A DNA stretch of 64,000 nt from Paenarthrobacter aurescens (GTDB lineage: Bacteria; Actinomycetota; Actinomycetes; Actinomycetales; Micrococcaceae): NCBI RefSeq assembly GCF_025421775.1, contig NZ_JAOEFX010000009.1, positions 62,001-126,000 on the forward strand. Direction: 5' to 3'. The first letter of the stretch is position 1. Every line of letters starts with the position of its first letter. Under the pieces are notes generated by a model, which saw nothing but the letters and a program-made list of their open reading frames with translations, was not told where the DNA came from and searched no databases. Below are positions 9,090 to 18,279 of the stretch, piece after piece. The position numbers were made by a program, and so were the translations under genes.

Positions 9090-9152
9090 CGCCGAGATGG
9101 CAAATAATGACAATGTCTGAGCGGATGATTGTCATTAAGTGCCATCTCGGCG
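9090..9152. terminator. 25-bp-arm palindrome between convergent genes
   Basis: Arms 9090-9114 and 9128-9152 pair with three mismatches around a 13-bp loop. The right arm read on the minus strand contains TGGCACTTAATGACAAT, matching the TGACAGTTAATGCCAAT core of the 14936 palindrome at 14 of 17 positions. It lies between the stops of the small gene (9082) and the lactonase (9157), so it can form in both transcripts. Confidence 0.75.
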
Positions 9153-9156
9153 TCAG

Positions 9157-10191
9157 TTAACCGGCGGGAACCAGCACGCTGGGCGACCCCGTCTCCACAC
9201 GGCCCACCGGGCCGTCCGGCAGCCCGGTTTCCGGGTCCAGTGTGAAACTCACGACGTCGTTGGAACCTTCGTTGGCCACGTACAGCCAGCCTTCGCGGAC
9301 CAAGTGGTGGCGCGGCCAGTCGCCGCCGCACGGAACGTCCGCGAGGGGCTCGACCTCCGTCCCGTCCCCGGATACGGTCAGCACGCAAATGCGGTTGGAT
9401 CCCCGCACTCCCACATAGGCGAAGCGGCCATCCGGCGACAGCGCAATCTCCGCTCCGGAGTCGCCGTCGGAGGCCTTGTTGATACTGGCCGGAACAATGC
9501 CGGTGAGCTCGTATGTGCCGTCCGGTTGCATGCGGATCGCAGCCACCTCCACCGAGTACTCCGTGTCCACGAAGACTGTCCCGCTGTGGTGGCGTGCCAT
9601 GTGCCTGGGGCCCGAACCTCTCGGCAGGATCACCTGATGGTCCGGCTGCAAGCCCTCACCCGGCGCATACTTCCACACACGGACCAGGTCATGGCCGAGG
9701 TCCGTCGTCATCACGCGGCCGTCGGGGAGCATCAGGCTGGAATGCGCGCGGCTGGGTCGCCCAGCGTCGACGGGTGCTGTGGAGTGGGGGTCGACGGCGG
9801 CTGCCGCACTGGTGCGCGAGGTGATGGCGCCGTCGGGGTCCAGTTCGTAAAGAACAACCTGACCGTCGCCCCAACAGGTGGCCACGATGAAGCGGCCTTG
9901 CGGATCCACTGCGACATGGCACGTGGCATCGCCTGCCGGCCAGGGAACGCCGAAAGGCTCCAGCCCGGCGTTGCCCGTCCGGTGATATGCCCGCACGGTT
10001 TTGCCTTCCTCGGCTACGGCGTAGACCACCGGCTTTGTGGGGTGCAGCGCGAGGAACGACGGAGAGTTGGCCTCGATGGCCAAGCCGACGGACGTCAGCT
10101 GGCCATCATCCTCAGCCCAGAGCGCCGTGATGCCCTTGCCGTTGCCATTCCTGTCGGCCGTGTAGGAGCCGACCCAGATCAGGGTTTCCAT
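9157..10191 (-). CDS. lactonase family beta-propeller protein
   Basis: A 344-residue seven-bladed propeller of the 6-phosphogluconolactonase/YbhE type. Typical stretches are WVGSYTADRNGNGKGITAL, SPSFLALHPTKPVVYAVAEEG, GSGPRHMARH and EIALSPDGRFAYVGVRG. No signal peptide is seen. It probably hydrolyses a sugar lactone; the substrate cannot be read from sequence. It is the last gene of a five-gene leftward operon and starts 2 bp after the aldo/keto reductase stop. Confidence 0.85.
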   Translation of the reverse strand: METLIWVGSYTADRNGNGKGITALWAEDDGQLTSVGLAIEANSPSFLALHPTKPVVYAVAEEGKTVRAYHRTGNAGLEPFGVPWPAGDATCHVAVDPQGRFIVATCWGDGQVVLYELDPDGAITSRTSAAAAVDPHSTAPVDAGRPSRAHSSLMLPDGRVMTTDLGHDLVRVWKYAPGEGLQPDHQVILPRGSGPRHMARHHSGTVFVDTEYSVEVAAIRMQPDGTYELTGIVPASINKASDGDSGAEIALSPDGRFAYVGVRGSNRICVLTVSGDGTEVEPLADVPCGGDWPRHHLVREGWLYVANEGSNDVVSFTLDPETGLPDGPVGRVETGSPSVLVPAG

Positions 10192-10193
10192 GC

Positions 10194-11024
10194 TCAGTGC
10201 CCCTGGACGTCGGAGTCGACGCCCGCGTCCGGTCCGCCATCGAGGGTTTGCAGCTTGACGAGGTCGTCCTGGTCCAGCTCGAAGTCGAAAACGTCCAGGT
10301 TCTCCTTCATCCGTTGCGGATTGGCGGTCTTGGGAATCGCGACGAGTCCCTGTTGGACGTGCCAGCGAAGAACCACCTGGCCAGGCGTCTTTCCGTACTT
10401 TTCGCCGATACCAGCCAGAACTGGAGCATTCAGGAGATCGCTGCTGGCGCCCAGAGGGCTGTAGGACTCCGTGACGATGCCGTGCTGCTCGTTGAAGGCC
10501 CGGGCGACCGACCGGGGGATGGAAGGGCTGACCTGGATCTGGTTGACGGCCGGAATGACGTCTGTTTCCCGGAACAAGCGGTCAAGATGCGCCGGTTTGA
10601 AGTTGGAGACGCCGATGGAGCGCGCCTTGCCCGAAGCCTGAAGTTCCTCGAAGGTCTTCCATGTGGACACAAACTCGTCGCGGCGGGGGAGCGGCCAATG
10701 GATCAGGAGCAGGTCAACGTAGTCCAGCCCCAGACGTTCCAATGAGCCGTCCAGCCCGGCGACAGCCTTTCCGGAACCCTGGTAAGTGCCGTCCAGTTTG
10801 GTGGTGATGAAGAGTTCCGCGCGATCCACCCCGCAGTCGCGGATGCCGTTGCCCACACCCTTCTCGTTGCCGTACTTCACCGCAGTATCGATGTGCCGGT
10901 AACCGTGGGATACCGCCTCCACCACGGCTTCAGCAACCTGGGCATCGTTCAGGGGCCACGTGCCCAACCCGAGCTGGGGGATGTGGTTGCCGTCGTTCAG
11001 TTCGATGAGTGGGGCGCGTGTCAT
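10194..11024 (-). CDS. aldo/keto reductase
   Basis: A 276-residue NADPH-dependent AKR of the 2,5-diketo-D-gluconate reductase-like group. The catalytic tetrad is visible: Asp and Tyr in HIDTAVKYGNE, Lys in FITTKL, His in LIHWPLP. The coenzyme-binding end IPKTANPQRMKEN is intact. It overlaps the upstream epimerase gene by 4 bp. Substrate unknown. Confidence 0.92.
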   Translation of the reverse strand: MTRAPLIELNDGNHIPQLGLGTWPLNDAQVAEAVVEAVSHGYRHIDTAVKYGNEKGVGNGIRDCGVDRAELFITTKLDGTYQGSGKAVAGLDGSLERLGLDYVDLLLIHWPLPRRDEFVSTWKTFEELQASGKARSIGVSNFKPAHLDRLFRETDVIPAVNQIQVSPSIPRSVARAFNEQHGIVTESYSPLGASSDLLNAPVLAGIGEKYGKTPGQVVLRWHVQQGLVAIPKTANPQRMKENLDVFDFELDQDDLVKLQTLDGGPDAGVDSDVQGH

Positions 11025-12061
11025 GGGCGTAGGTTCCTTTCATAAAGCCGGTCGCTGAGCTCCATAAAGTCTTCCTTCACCACTTGCAGCTCAGGATGCT
11101 GATCATGCCACGCCACGATCTCCCTGGCACCGTCCGCGAACGGAATCGTGGCCCGGTAATCAGGTACCAGCGCTTTGATCTTGGAGTTATCGAACACCAC
11201 GGAGTGCGAGCGGTCGCCCAGCAGGTTGGGGCCGAGCTCCGGACTGTGGGCTGCGATGGTCTCTGAGGAAACATGGAACAGCTCGGGTTCAGGTACACCG
11301 GCCGCACGGGCAAACAAGCGGTAAATCTGGTTCCACGGGAGGAACTCGTCAGAGGTGATCGTGTAGCTCTCGCCCACGGCTTGCGGCCTGCCCAGGAGGC
11401 CAACGAAGGCCTTGGCGAAGTCACGGCTATGGGTCAGCGTCCACAGTGAAGTCCCATCCCCATGGACCATGATCGGCATCCCGGCGCGCATGCGGTGGAT
11501 GTCGGTCCAACCGCCCACCATGGCGATCTTGGTCCGGTCGTAAGTGTGGGAAGGGCGCACCACGGTCACAGGAAAGTCCTGCTCACGATAAGCCTCGAAC
11601 AACAGCTCCTCGCAAGCGATCTTGTCCCGTGAGTACTTCCAGAACGGGTTCTTCAGTGGAGTCGACTCCCTGATGGGAAGTGTTGTTGGGGGCTTTTGGT
11701 ACGCCGAAGCGGAACTGATGAAGACGTACTGTCCTGTCCGCCCCCGGAACATCTCCAAGCCAGCCAGCGCCTGGTCAGGTGTGAAGGAAATAAAGTCCGC
11801 AACGGCGTCGTACTCCCTTCCCCGAAGTACCTCACGCACAGCCTGGGGATCGCGGATGTCCGCGTGCAACACTTCCGCGCCATCGGGGACCGGCCGCCCG
11901 GCTGACCGGCCCCTGTTGAGGATGGTCAGCCGGTGGCCCAGTGCGACGGCGCGTTCGGCCGCCGCCGCACTGATGACCCCTGTCCCGCCAATGAACAGAA
12001 TGTTCCGTGGCGAGACGGTGTCTGCTGCTTCTCCAAAACTGCCGGGGAGGAGGCTGCTCAC
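11021..12061 (-). CDS. NAD-dependent epimerase/dehydratase family protein
   Basis: A 346-residue extended short-chain dehydrogenase. The Rossmann motif GGTGVIS replaces the usual GxxGxxG with a slightly altered form. The catalytic Ser/Tyr/Lys set appears as ISSASAY and YSRDK. GTG at 12061 overlaps the stop of the preceding reductase by 4 bp. The likely substrate is a nucleotide-activated or free sugar, in keeping with the reductases and lactonase around it. Confidence 0.85.
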   Translation of the reverse strand: MSSLLPGSFGEAADTVSPRNILFIGGTGVISAAAAERAVALGHRLTILNRGRSAGRPVPDGAEVLHADIRDPQAVREVLRGREYDAVADFISFTPDQALAGLEMFRGRTGQYVFISSASAYQKPPTTLPIRESTPLKNPFWKYSRDKIACEELLFEAYREQDFPVTVVRPSHTYDRTKIAMVGGWTDIHRMRAGMPIMVHGDGTSLWTLTHSRDFAKAFVGLLGRPQAVGESYTITSDEFLPWNQIYRLFARAAGVPEPELFHVSSETIAAHSPELGPNLLGDRSHSVVFDNSKIKALVPDYRATIPFADGAREIVAWHDQHPELQVVKEDFMELSDRLYERNLRP

Positions 12062-13029
12062 CAGGCGTAATCTTCGGGGGCGGGGCGGTGGCCCGGGAAG
12101 ATGTCGTCGAGCCGCTTGAGGGCGTCCTCGTTCAACGTGACGTCGAGTGCACGGATGGCGGCATCCAACTGCTCCTGGGTGCGCGGACCGACGATCGGTG
12201 CCGTCACGGCAGGCTGGTGGAGCAGCCAGGCGAGGGCGACGTCGCCGGGTGCGTGGCCGAGTTCGTCCGCAAAATCCTCGTACTGGCGGATCTGGTCCTC
12301 GTGCTTTTTGAGGGTTTCCAGTGCCCGGCCCTCTGCGCGGCGCACGCCCTGCTCTTCCTTCTTCAGCACGCCACCCAGCAGCCCGCCCTGCAGCGGCGAC
12401 CAGGGAATCAAGCCCAGACCGTACTGCTGGGCGGCGGGAATGACCTCAAGCTCCAGCTCACGCCTGAAGAGGTTGTAGATGGACTGCTCGCTGACCAGCC
12501 CTGTGTAGTTCCGCCTGCGGGCCGCTTCCTGTGCCTGGGCGATGTGCCAGCCGGCAAAGTTGCTGCTGCCCGAGTACAGGATCTTGCCCTGTTGGACAGC
12601 TACCTCGATTGCCTGCCAGATCTCGTCCCACGGCGTATCGCGGTCAATGTGGTGGAACTGGTAGATATCGATGTAGTCCGTCTGCAGCCGCTTCAGGCTC
12701 GCGTCCAGGGCGCGGCGGATGTTCAGGGCCGACAACTTGGACTCGTTTGGACGGTCTGTCATGGTGCCGTACAGCTTGGTGGCCAGAACGGTCCGCTCCC
12801 GGCGCTCGCCGCCCTTCGCGAACCAGCGGCCGATGATTTCCTCGGTCCAGCCACGGTGCTCGACTCCGCCGTAAACGTTGGCGGTGTCAAAGAAGTTGAT
12901 GCCGGAATCCAGTGCGGAATCCATGATCGAGTGGGCTGTTGCCTCGTCCGTCTGCGGGCCGAAGTTCATGGTGCCCAGGCAGAGACGTGAAACTTTCAGG
13001 CCGGAGCGGCCAAGGTGGGTGTACTGCAT
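12058..13029 (-). CDS. aldo/keto reductase (YghZ/MgrA-like)
   Basis: A 323-residue member of the AKR branch with the N-terminal pattern YTHLGRSGLKVSRLCLGTMNFG and the active-site segment NFFDTANVYGG. The His position is in YQFHHID. The ATG at 13029 is chosen because AAAAGGA is 6-7 nt upstream; an in-frame start at 13083 would add a Pro/Ser-rich tail. Gap to the upstream reductase gene is 13 bp. Confidence 0.92.
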   Translation of the reverse strand: MQYTHLGRSGLKVSRLCLGTMNFGPQTDEATAHSIMDSALDSGINFFDTANVYGGVEHRGWTEEIIGRWFAKGGERRERTVLATKLYGTMTDRPNESKLSALNIRRALDASLKRLQTDYIDIYQFHHIDRDTPWDEIWQAIEVAVQQGKILYSGSSNFAGWHIAQAQEAARRRNYTGLVSEQSIYNLFRRELELEVIPAAQQYGLGLIPWSPLQGGLLGGVLKKEEQGVRRAEGRALETLKKHEDQIRQYEDFADELGHAPGDVALAWLLHQPAVTAPIVGPRTQEQLDAAIRALDVTLNEDALKRLDDIFPGHRPAPEDYAW

Positions 13030-13042
13030 GTTTGTCCTTTTC

Positions 13043-13864
13043 TTAGAGCTGGGTGAAGGCGGCGACGGCGGGATCGGAGCCAATGCGGGCGCCCGCCTCG
13101 AGGGCCGTGATGGCTGCCAGTTCGGATTCGGTGAGGGTAAGATCGGCCGCGCCGAAGTTCTCGCGCATTCTCGTCGAATCCGCCGATTTGGGTATCACGA
13201 TGGTTCCCTGCGCGAGGTGCCACGCCAGGATCACCTGTGCAGGAGTTGTGCCGTGCGCCGCGGCCACCAGTGCCACTTGCTCGGCGTTGACGTCCTTGCC
13301 CTGGCCCAACGGGCTGTATGCCTCCACGGCAATGCTGAGGTCGCGGCACTTGTTGGCGAGTTCGGCCTGTTGGAACGTGGGGTGGAGTTCAATCTGGTTG
13401 ACGGCCGGCACTACGTCCGCTTCCTTCAGCAGCGTGTCCACGTGATCGGGGAGGAAGTTTGAGATGCCGATGGCCCGGATCTGCTTGTCCTGGTAAAGCT
13501 TCTCCATCTCCTTCCACGCCTGCGTGAAGAGGCCCTGTGATGGGACCGGCCAGTGGATGAGGTAGAGATCGACGACATCAAGGCCCAAGGCGTCCCGGCT
13601 GCGCTGGAACGCGTCATGTGCCTCGCCTTGCTCACCGTTTCGAAGCTTGGTGGTGATGAAAAGTTCTTCGCGGGGGATCCCGGATGCCGCGATGGCAGCG
13701 CCGACCCCTGCCTCGTTACGGTACGCCGCCGCGGTGTCGATGTGGCGGTAGCCGGCTTCCAAGGCGTCTTCCACTACTTTCTGCGTTTGGTCCGCAGGTA
13801 CTTGGAAGACACCGAATCCGAGCTGGGGGATGGTGACGCCGTTATTTAATGTCAGCTCTGGCAT
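13043..13864 (-). CDS. aldo/keto reductase
   Basis: A 273-residue AKR, first gene of the leftward operon. Catalytic residues: HIDTAAAYRNE (Asp, Tyr), TTKLRN (Lys), LIHWPVP (His), and IPKSADSTRMREN at the coenzyme site. It is similar in build to the 10194-11024 enzyme. The 201-bp gap upstream separates it from a divergently read XRE-type regulator that probably controls it. Confidence 0.93.
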   Translation of the reverse strand: MPELTLNNGVTIPQLGFGVFQVPADQTQKVVEDALEAGYRHIDTAAAYRNEAGVGAAIAASGIPREELFITTKLRNGEQGEAHDAFQRSRDALGLDVVDLYLIHWPVPSQGLFTQAWKEMEKLYQDKQIRAIGISNFLPDHVDTLLKEADVVPAVNQIELHPTFQQAELANKCRDLSIAVEAYSPLGQGKDVNAEQVALVAAAHGTTPAQVILAWHLAQGTIVIPKSADSTRMRENFGAADLTLTESELAAITALEAGARIGSDPAVAAFTQL

Positions 13865-14009
13865 GACGGTCTCCTTCGACGGGATGGGTATGGCGGTGAC
13901 TCTCCACGCTGGCGATTCTCAGAAAGCGTTTTCGGAGGCTCTGTACTGAGCCTATGCAGTTTTGGCGGCAGAGTCAGCAGTCCAGCGTGATCCTGTTTTT
14001 CCTAGGTCT

Positions 14010-14021
14010 GGTAGTCCTACC
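14010..14021. promoter_or_regulatory. possible regulator operator
   Basis: GGTAGTCCTACC is a short perfect inverted repeat (arms GGTAG/CTACC) in the 13865-14065 region shared by the divergent reductase operon and the XRE-type regulator gene. It starts 56 bp upstream of the regulator's ATG. The arms are short, so chance occurrence is possible. Confidence 0.4.
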
Positions 14022-14065
14022 CACAATGGTGGTCTTTCACACGCCGTGAACGGCAGAATGGACGG

Positions 14066-14950
14066 ATGGGTCAAAGCGCCGAGTTCGGTAAGTTCCTCAA
14101 AGTCATGCGTGCCCGCCTCTCACCCGAGGACGCCGGGGCACAGGAGTCCAGCGGTTCCCGTCGGGTGCCTGGGCTCCGCAGGGAAGAGGTTGCGCGGCTC
14201 TCCGGAGTGAGCACCGACTACTACACGCGCCTGGAACAAGGCCGCAACATCCACCCGTCCAAGGCTGTCCTTGACTCCGTGGCGCGGGCATTGCGGCTGG
14301 ACGCCGGGGAGCAAGCACACATGATGGATCTTCTGGAGCACTGCGCCAGCTCGGCCGGCAACCCCGGCCCCGCGCAAAAGGTGCGGCCTGCGCTACGGCA
14401 GTTGCTGGACGCCGTCGGAGACGTACCCGCAATGGTGTTGGGAAGGCGTGCTGACGTGCTGGCCGGAAACCGGATGGCCCACCTGCTCTTCACCGACTTC
14501 GCCGAACTACCGGCCAATGAGCGGAACCTGACACGCTGGATCATCCTGGACCCCATCGCGGGGCAACTGTTCAGGGACTGGAAGACCGTGGCCGCCGAGG
14601 CTGTTGGGGCACTGCGCATGGACGTGGGTCGCCATCCGAATGACCCCCAGACCAACCAACTCGTGGGCGAACTCGCCGTGCACAGCGATCACTTCCGCCA
14701 ATGGTGGGCCGGTCACAGGGTAGCCACGCGCTCCGCAGGAACAGTGCGGTTGCACCACCCGGTGGTTGGGGACCTCGAACTGAACTTTGAAACGCTGAGT
14801 CTCCCGGACGACCCCGACCAGCTCCTCCGGGTCTATTCCGCGAAGGCCGGTTCGCCGTCGTCGGACGCTTTGATGCTGCTGAGCAGCTTTGGCGAGGTGA
14901 CCACCGCACCCGTCGAAGCACCGGAACCCGCCCGCCGGGATGACAGTTAA
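14066..14950 (+). CDS. helix-turn-helix regulator with MmyB-like ligand domain
   Basis: A 294-residue protein with an XRE-type DNA-binding domain (about 8-80; RREEVARLSGVSTDYYTRLEQGR) and a PAS-like MmyB ligand-binding domain (about 100-270; VLGRRADVLAGNRMAHLLF, NLTRWIILD, HHPVVGDLELNFETL). This family often sits divergently from reductase or SDR genes and controls them. The last codons (RRDDS, stop) are formed by the left arm of a palindrome. Confidence 0.92.
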   Translation: MGQSAEFGKFLKVMRARLSPEDAGAQESSGSRRVPGLRREEVARLSGVSTDYYTRLEQGRNIHPSKAVLDSVARALRLDAGEQAHMMDLLEHCASSAGNPGPAQKVRPALRQLLDAVGDVPAMVLGRRADVLAGNRMAHLLFTDFAELPANERNLTRWIILDPIAGQLFRDWKTVAAEAVGALRMDVGRHPNDPQTNQLVGELAVHSDHFRQWWAGHRVATRSAGTVRLHHPVVGDLELNFETLSLPDDPDQLLRVYSAKAGSPSSDALMLLSSFGEVTTAPVEAPEPARRDDS

Positions 14951-14992
14951 TGCCAATGTTCCTCTGAAACATCGGCATTAACTGTCATCCCG
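14936..14992. terminator. 25-bp-arm palindrome at the regulator 3' end
   Basis: Arms 14936-14960 and 14968-14992 pair with one mismatch around a 7-bp loop. The core is TGACAGTTAATGCCAATG. The TAA stop of the upstream regulator lies inside the left arm. The dodecin gene on the other strand ends 19 bp to the right, so the element serves converging transcripts. No T-tract. Confidence 0.8.
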
Positions 14993-15010
14993 CGGAGTGC
15001 GGAAAGGGTT

Positions 15011-15220
15011 TCAGCGCTCCAGGCGGAAACCGAGCTTGATGGTGACCTGCCAGTCGGCCACTGCGCCGTCCTCGAGGTGGCCGCGGATTTCCTTGACCTC
15101 AAACCAGTCCAGGTTCCGCAGTGTCTGGGAGGCTGTTGCGATGCCATTCTTGATCGCGTCGTCAACGCCTTCGGTGGAAGTTCCTACAATTTCGGAAACG
15201 CTATATGTGTGGCCAGCCAT
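15011..15220 (-). CDS. dodecin family flavin-binding protein
   Basis: A 69-residue dodecin, a dodecameric flavin-storage protein. Family hallmarks are YSVSEIVGTSTEGVDDAI, the flavin-stacking Trp in LDWFEVKEIRGHLEDG and the C-terminal WQVTIKLGFRLE. The ATG at 15220 has GAGGAG nearby upstream; an in-frame start at 15283 would add 21 unconserved residues. Confidence 0.93.
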   Translation of the reverse strand: MAGHTYSVSEIVGTSTEGVDDAIKNGIATASQTLRNLDWFEVKEIRGHLEDGAVADWQVTIKLGFRLER

Positions 15221-15328
15221 GGTGCTCCTCATCAACGTCTTACGAATCTCTGGAAAATCCGGCCCGCCAGGCAGGCCGTCCAAGCAGACTAGCCCACGGA
15301 TCTCCGTGCGGCCAGAGCCCGCGATGGC

Positions 15329-16135
15329 CTAGCTTTCGCGCCAATCATTGCTGGTGATGTGCGAACCGGCCTGCGGTCCCATCTGCAGCATTCCGCCGTC
15401 CACGGGCCAGGACGCTCCATTGACGTAGCTCGACGCCGGGGATGCGAGGAAGGCGATGACGGCGGCGATTTCGCGAGCATCACCGGGGCGTCCCAGCGGA
15501 ACTCCGGGTCTTTCCTTCTGCGTGGGATCCTCGTCTTCCTGACCCGTCATGGGAGTTGCTATCTCGCCCGGTGCCACGTTGTTTGCGGTGATGCCGTACC
15601 CGGCGAGTTCCAAGGCCATGGTCTTGATGAGGCCGCCCAAGCCGTGCTTGGAAGCGTCATAGGCTGACGCCCCCACTCGAGGTTGAAACTCGTGCACGCT
15701 GGTGACGGCGATGATGCGCCCGCCGCGGCTGGCCTTCACCATGCGCTTCGCCGCTGTTTGCATGGCCACGAAGGCCCCGTTGAGGTTGGTGTCCAAGGTG
15801 GACATCCAGGTTTGGTAGTCGAGGTCAAGGAACTTGGTGCCGTCACCGGTTCCGGAGTTGTTGACGAAGACGTCCACGCCACCGAGTTCGTCGGCGAGTT
15901 TGTCGATGGCCGCAGCCGTCCCTGGGACATCAGTGGTGTCCAGCTGCTGCACAACGGCTTTGCGGCCCAATCCGCGGACCTCTTCAGCCGTGGTCTCCGC
16001 ACCCTGTTGGTCCCTGTGCCACGTGATGCCAACGTCCATGCCGGCCTTGGCCAGCGCGACCGCCGTGGCCCGTCCGATACCTGAATCCGATCCAGTGACG
16101 ATGGCGGTCTGCGGAGAAAATGATGTGTCGCTCAT
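15329..16135 (-). CDS. short-chain dehydrogenase/reductase
   Basis: A 268-residue classical SDR: TGSDSGIGRA cofactor motif, NNSGTGDG, active-site Ser in AVTSVHEF and YDASKHG for Tyr/Lys. The C-terminus (ASSYVNGASWPVDGGM) is typical. GAAAGG precedes the ATG. Upstream on the other strand is a universal stress protein gene; substrate unknown. Confidence 0.93.
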   Translation of the reverse strand: MSDTSFSPQTAIVTGSDSGIGRATAVALAKAGMDVGITWHRDQQGAETTAEEVRGLGRKAVVQQLDTTDVPGTAAAIDKLADELGGVDVFVNNSGTGDGTKFLDLDYQTWMSTLDTNLNGAFVAMQTAAKRMVKASRGGRIIAVTSVHEFQPRVGASAYDASKHGLGGLIKTMALELAGYGITANNVAPGEIATPMTGQEDEDPTQKERPGVPLGRPGDAREIAAVIAFLASPASSYVNGASWPVDGGMLQMGPQAGSHITSNDWRES

Positions 16136-16297
16136 GGTCCTGCCTTTCGGTCCTGTGATCCTTCCGATGACTTACCCCTACCCGGTCCCGGCACGATGTA
16201 AACACTCGCGAACCAACACGGTCATCCCGGCGGATCAGGATGGAGTGTAGATTTTCTTGCAGCAGCACCCAGCGAATCCCCACAACCAGGAGTACTC

Positions 16298-16729
16298 ATG
16301 TCAGAAGTTATTGTCGTCGGCGTTGACAACAGCGAAACGGCCAAGCGCGCAGCCGTGGCAGCAGCGAAGCTCGCCACCGCTCTTGGTGCCGAGCTGCACG
16401 TGATCAGCGGCTTCTCCGATGACCGCATCGAAGAATTCGGCAGCGGCAGCGACCGCATCACCGTCTCCTCGGCCGACTCCGCGGAATACGTGGCCCGCAA
16501 GGTCTCCGAAGAGCTGGACATCCCCAACAACAGCGTCAAGTACTACGCAGCCCGAGGCACTCCGGCCAACGCCCTCATCAACTACGCCGAGACCAACAAC
16601 GCTTCGCTGATCGTGGTCGGCAACAAGCGCATGAAGGGCCTGGGCCGTGTCCTGGGCAGCATCGCGAACAGCGTGGCACACGGTGCTCCGTGCGACGTTT
16701 ACATCGTGAACACGGACGTGGACGCGTAA
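16298..16729 (+). CDS. universal stress protein (UspA family)
   Basis: A 143-residue single-domain Usp with the ATP-binding pattern VGVDNSE at the N-terminus and G-x2-G-x9-G-(S/T) near the C-terminus (GNKRMKGLGRVLGSIANSVAHGAPCDV). AGGAG stands 6 nt before the ATG. It is a monocistronic gene closed by a palindrome at 16743-16790. Confidence 0.95.
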   Translation: MSEVIVVGVDNSETAKRAAVAAAKLATALGAELHVISGFSDDRIEEFGSGSDRITVSSADSAEYVARKVSEELDIPNNSVKYYAARGTPANALINYAETNNASLIVVGNKRMKGLGRVLGSIANSVAHGAPCDVYIVNTDVDA

Positions 16730-16742
16730 CCCACCCAAGTAA

Positions 16743-16790
16743 GTAGCAGCAGAGCGCGTTTCCAGAACTCAAAACGCGCTCTGCTGCGAC
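16743..16790. terminator. 19-bp-arm palindrome after usp gene
   Basis: Arms 16743-16761 and 16772-16790 pair with one mismatch around a 10-bp loop (core GCAGCAGAGCGCGTTT). It lies between the convergent usp and pectate lyase genes. The outer part GTCGCAGCA recurs in the palindrome at 27309. No T-tract. Confidence 0.75.
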
Positions 16791-16799
16791 TCAGCTGGG

Positions 16800-18278
16800 T
16801 CAGCCGGACGTGCCGTTGAGCACTGTGACGTTGGAGTAGGTCACGCCCCTTCCGGTGAGCTGCAGGACATGGCCAGGCTGTGGTGTATCGGACGTGATGG
16901 TCAGGTCCCGCAGGGTCGAACCGTCCGCCGCCACCAGCAGGGTCACCCCTTCGCTGTTGGTCAGGACCACGTCCGAGGCATTTCCTGTTGCTCCGGCCAG
17001 GGTGATGTTGCGCCGATCGCCCCACAGGACCGAAGGTTCGTGATAGATGCCGGGCTTCACCAGCACGGTGACAGCAGCGGGGTTCTTCGGCGGAATAGCC
17101 CCGATCGCGGCCCGGATGCTGGCGAAGTCGCCTGTCCCGTCGAGCGCCACCGTGATGACCTTTCGGAGCGCAGGCTCAGTCCCGCCCAAGGGCCCGCCAA
17201 ACGCGCGCACCAACGCTGGGACCGCCTTGGCGGGCGTCAGGCTGTAGGAATACGGGGGATCGAAGGTCCCGCCCCGTTCCTCGCCGGTGTTCCCGGTGCA
17301 CTCGTCAAAGACATTATTGCGGGCTGCCAACCCACCGCCCGGCCCTTGGTGGTGAAGCGGGTTCCGGACATCCCGGAAGTAGTTCCCCTCCACAAGAAGC
17401 AAGGCGGCGTTCCGCCCCAGCATCCCGTAGCTGGAGATGTTCTCCAGGTAGTTGTTGTAGACATGCGATGCTGCGGTGTTGTCCAAGCTGGCGTTGCGCT
17501 GGTGGGTGTTCCGGATCCAGTTGTGGTGCAGGGTCACCCGAGTGACCACATTTTGGGTCCAACCTTCCCCGAGGGCCTTGTTGTGGTCCGAGAACACGTT
17601 CCAGGACAGTGTGACGTTGTCGCAGTCCTTGCGGATATCCACCAAGCCGTCGCCCAGCCGTGTGAAATGCATATGGTCCACCCAGACATGCGTGCTGGTG
17701 TCCATCTGGATCCCATCCCTGTCGTTGTCAGGCCGTTTCCCCACAAAGTCGCCGGGAATGTAGGAGTCCCGGACAGTGAAGTTGCGGAACACGACGTTGG
17801 CCACGTTGACGAGCTTGAAACCGGCATTGACCACCGCGGCTCCTTCGCCTGCTCCAAGGAAGGATTTGTTGGAGGTCACCGTGAGTTTTTCGTACTGCCC
17901 GAAGACCAGTTCGCCGCGCAGGATCACCACCAGGGGTTCGGCGCTTTTCGCGAAGACGCGGAGCTGATCAGGCGTGTCGGCATGGACCAGCCTGCCGCCG
18001 GCCCCGCCGGTGGTGCCACCGCGGCCGTGGGATGCGACGCCGGCGAACCCCTCCGGCGCCACAGTCCAGAAACCCCCTGGCCCACGTTTTGTCGGCAACT
18101 CCGCTTCAACGAACCCGTTGGGGCCGACGCCGGGAGGCGCACCTTCCGCTGCCACCGCCGGCGCTGCCACCGCCGGCGCTGCCTCGTTGAAGAGACCGGT
18201 CGACGCCAAGGTGCCGGCAGCGAGTCCAGCGGAAAGGAGGGTCCGGCGTCGGATGGTTATGTCGTGTGGATTCGCCAT
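16800..18278 (-). CDS. secreted pectate lyase (PL1) with truncated pectinesterase-like tail
   Basis: A 492-residue exported enzyme. The N-terminus carries a twin-arginine-type signal (TIRRRTLLSAGLAAGTLA). Residues about 60-360 form a PL1 beta-helix: WVDHMHF, DNDRDGIQMDTS and HHNWIRNTHQRNASL carry the Ca2+- and substrate-binding motifs. From about residue 385 a pectin methylesterase-like start follows (VALDGTGDFASIRAAIGAIP), but the chain ends after ~100 residues, before the QD, D-x-FLYG and LGRPW catalytic motifs. It begins 1 bp after the stop of the related fusion gene; the two look like tandem duplicates. Confidence 0.9.
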   Translation of the reverse strand: MANPHDITIRRRTLLSAGLAAGTLASTGLFNEAAPAVAAPAVAAEGAPPGVGPNGFVEAELPTKRGPGGFWTVAPEGFAGVASHGRGGTTGGAGGRLVHADTPDQLRVFAKSAEPLVVILRGELVFGQYEKLTVTSNKSFLGAGEGAAVVNAGFKLVNVANVVFRNFTVRDSYIPGDFVGKRPDNDRDGIQMDTSTHVWVDHMHFTRLGDGLVDIRKDCDNVTLSWNVFSDHNKALGEGWTQNVVTRVTLHHNWIRNTHQRNASLDNTAASHVYNNYLENISSYGMLGRNAALLLVEGNYFRDVRNPLHHQGPGGGLAARNNVFDECTGNTGEERGGTFDPPYSYSLTPAKAVPALVRAFGGPLGGTEPALRKVITVALDGTGDFASIRAAIGAIPPKNPAAVTVLVKPGIYHEPSVLWGDRRNITLAGATGNASDVVLTNSEGVTLLVAADGSTLRDLTITSDTPQPGHVLQLTGRGVTYSNVTVLNGTSG

Positions 18279-18279
18279 C

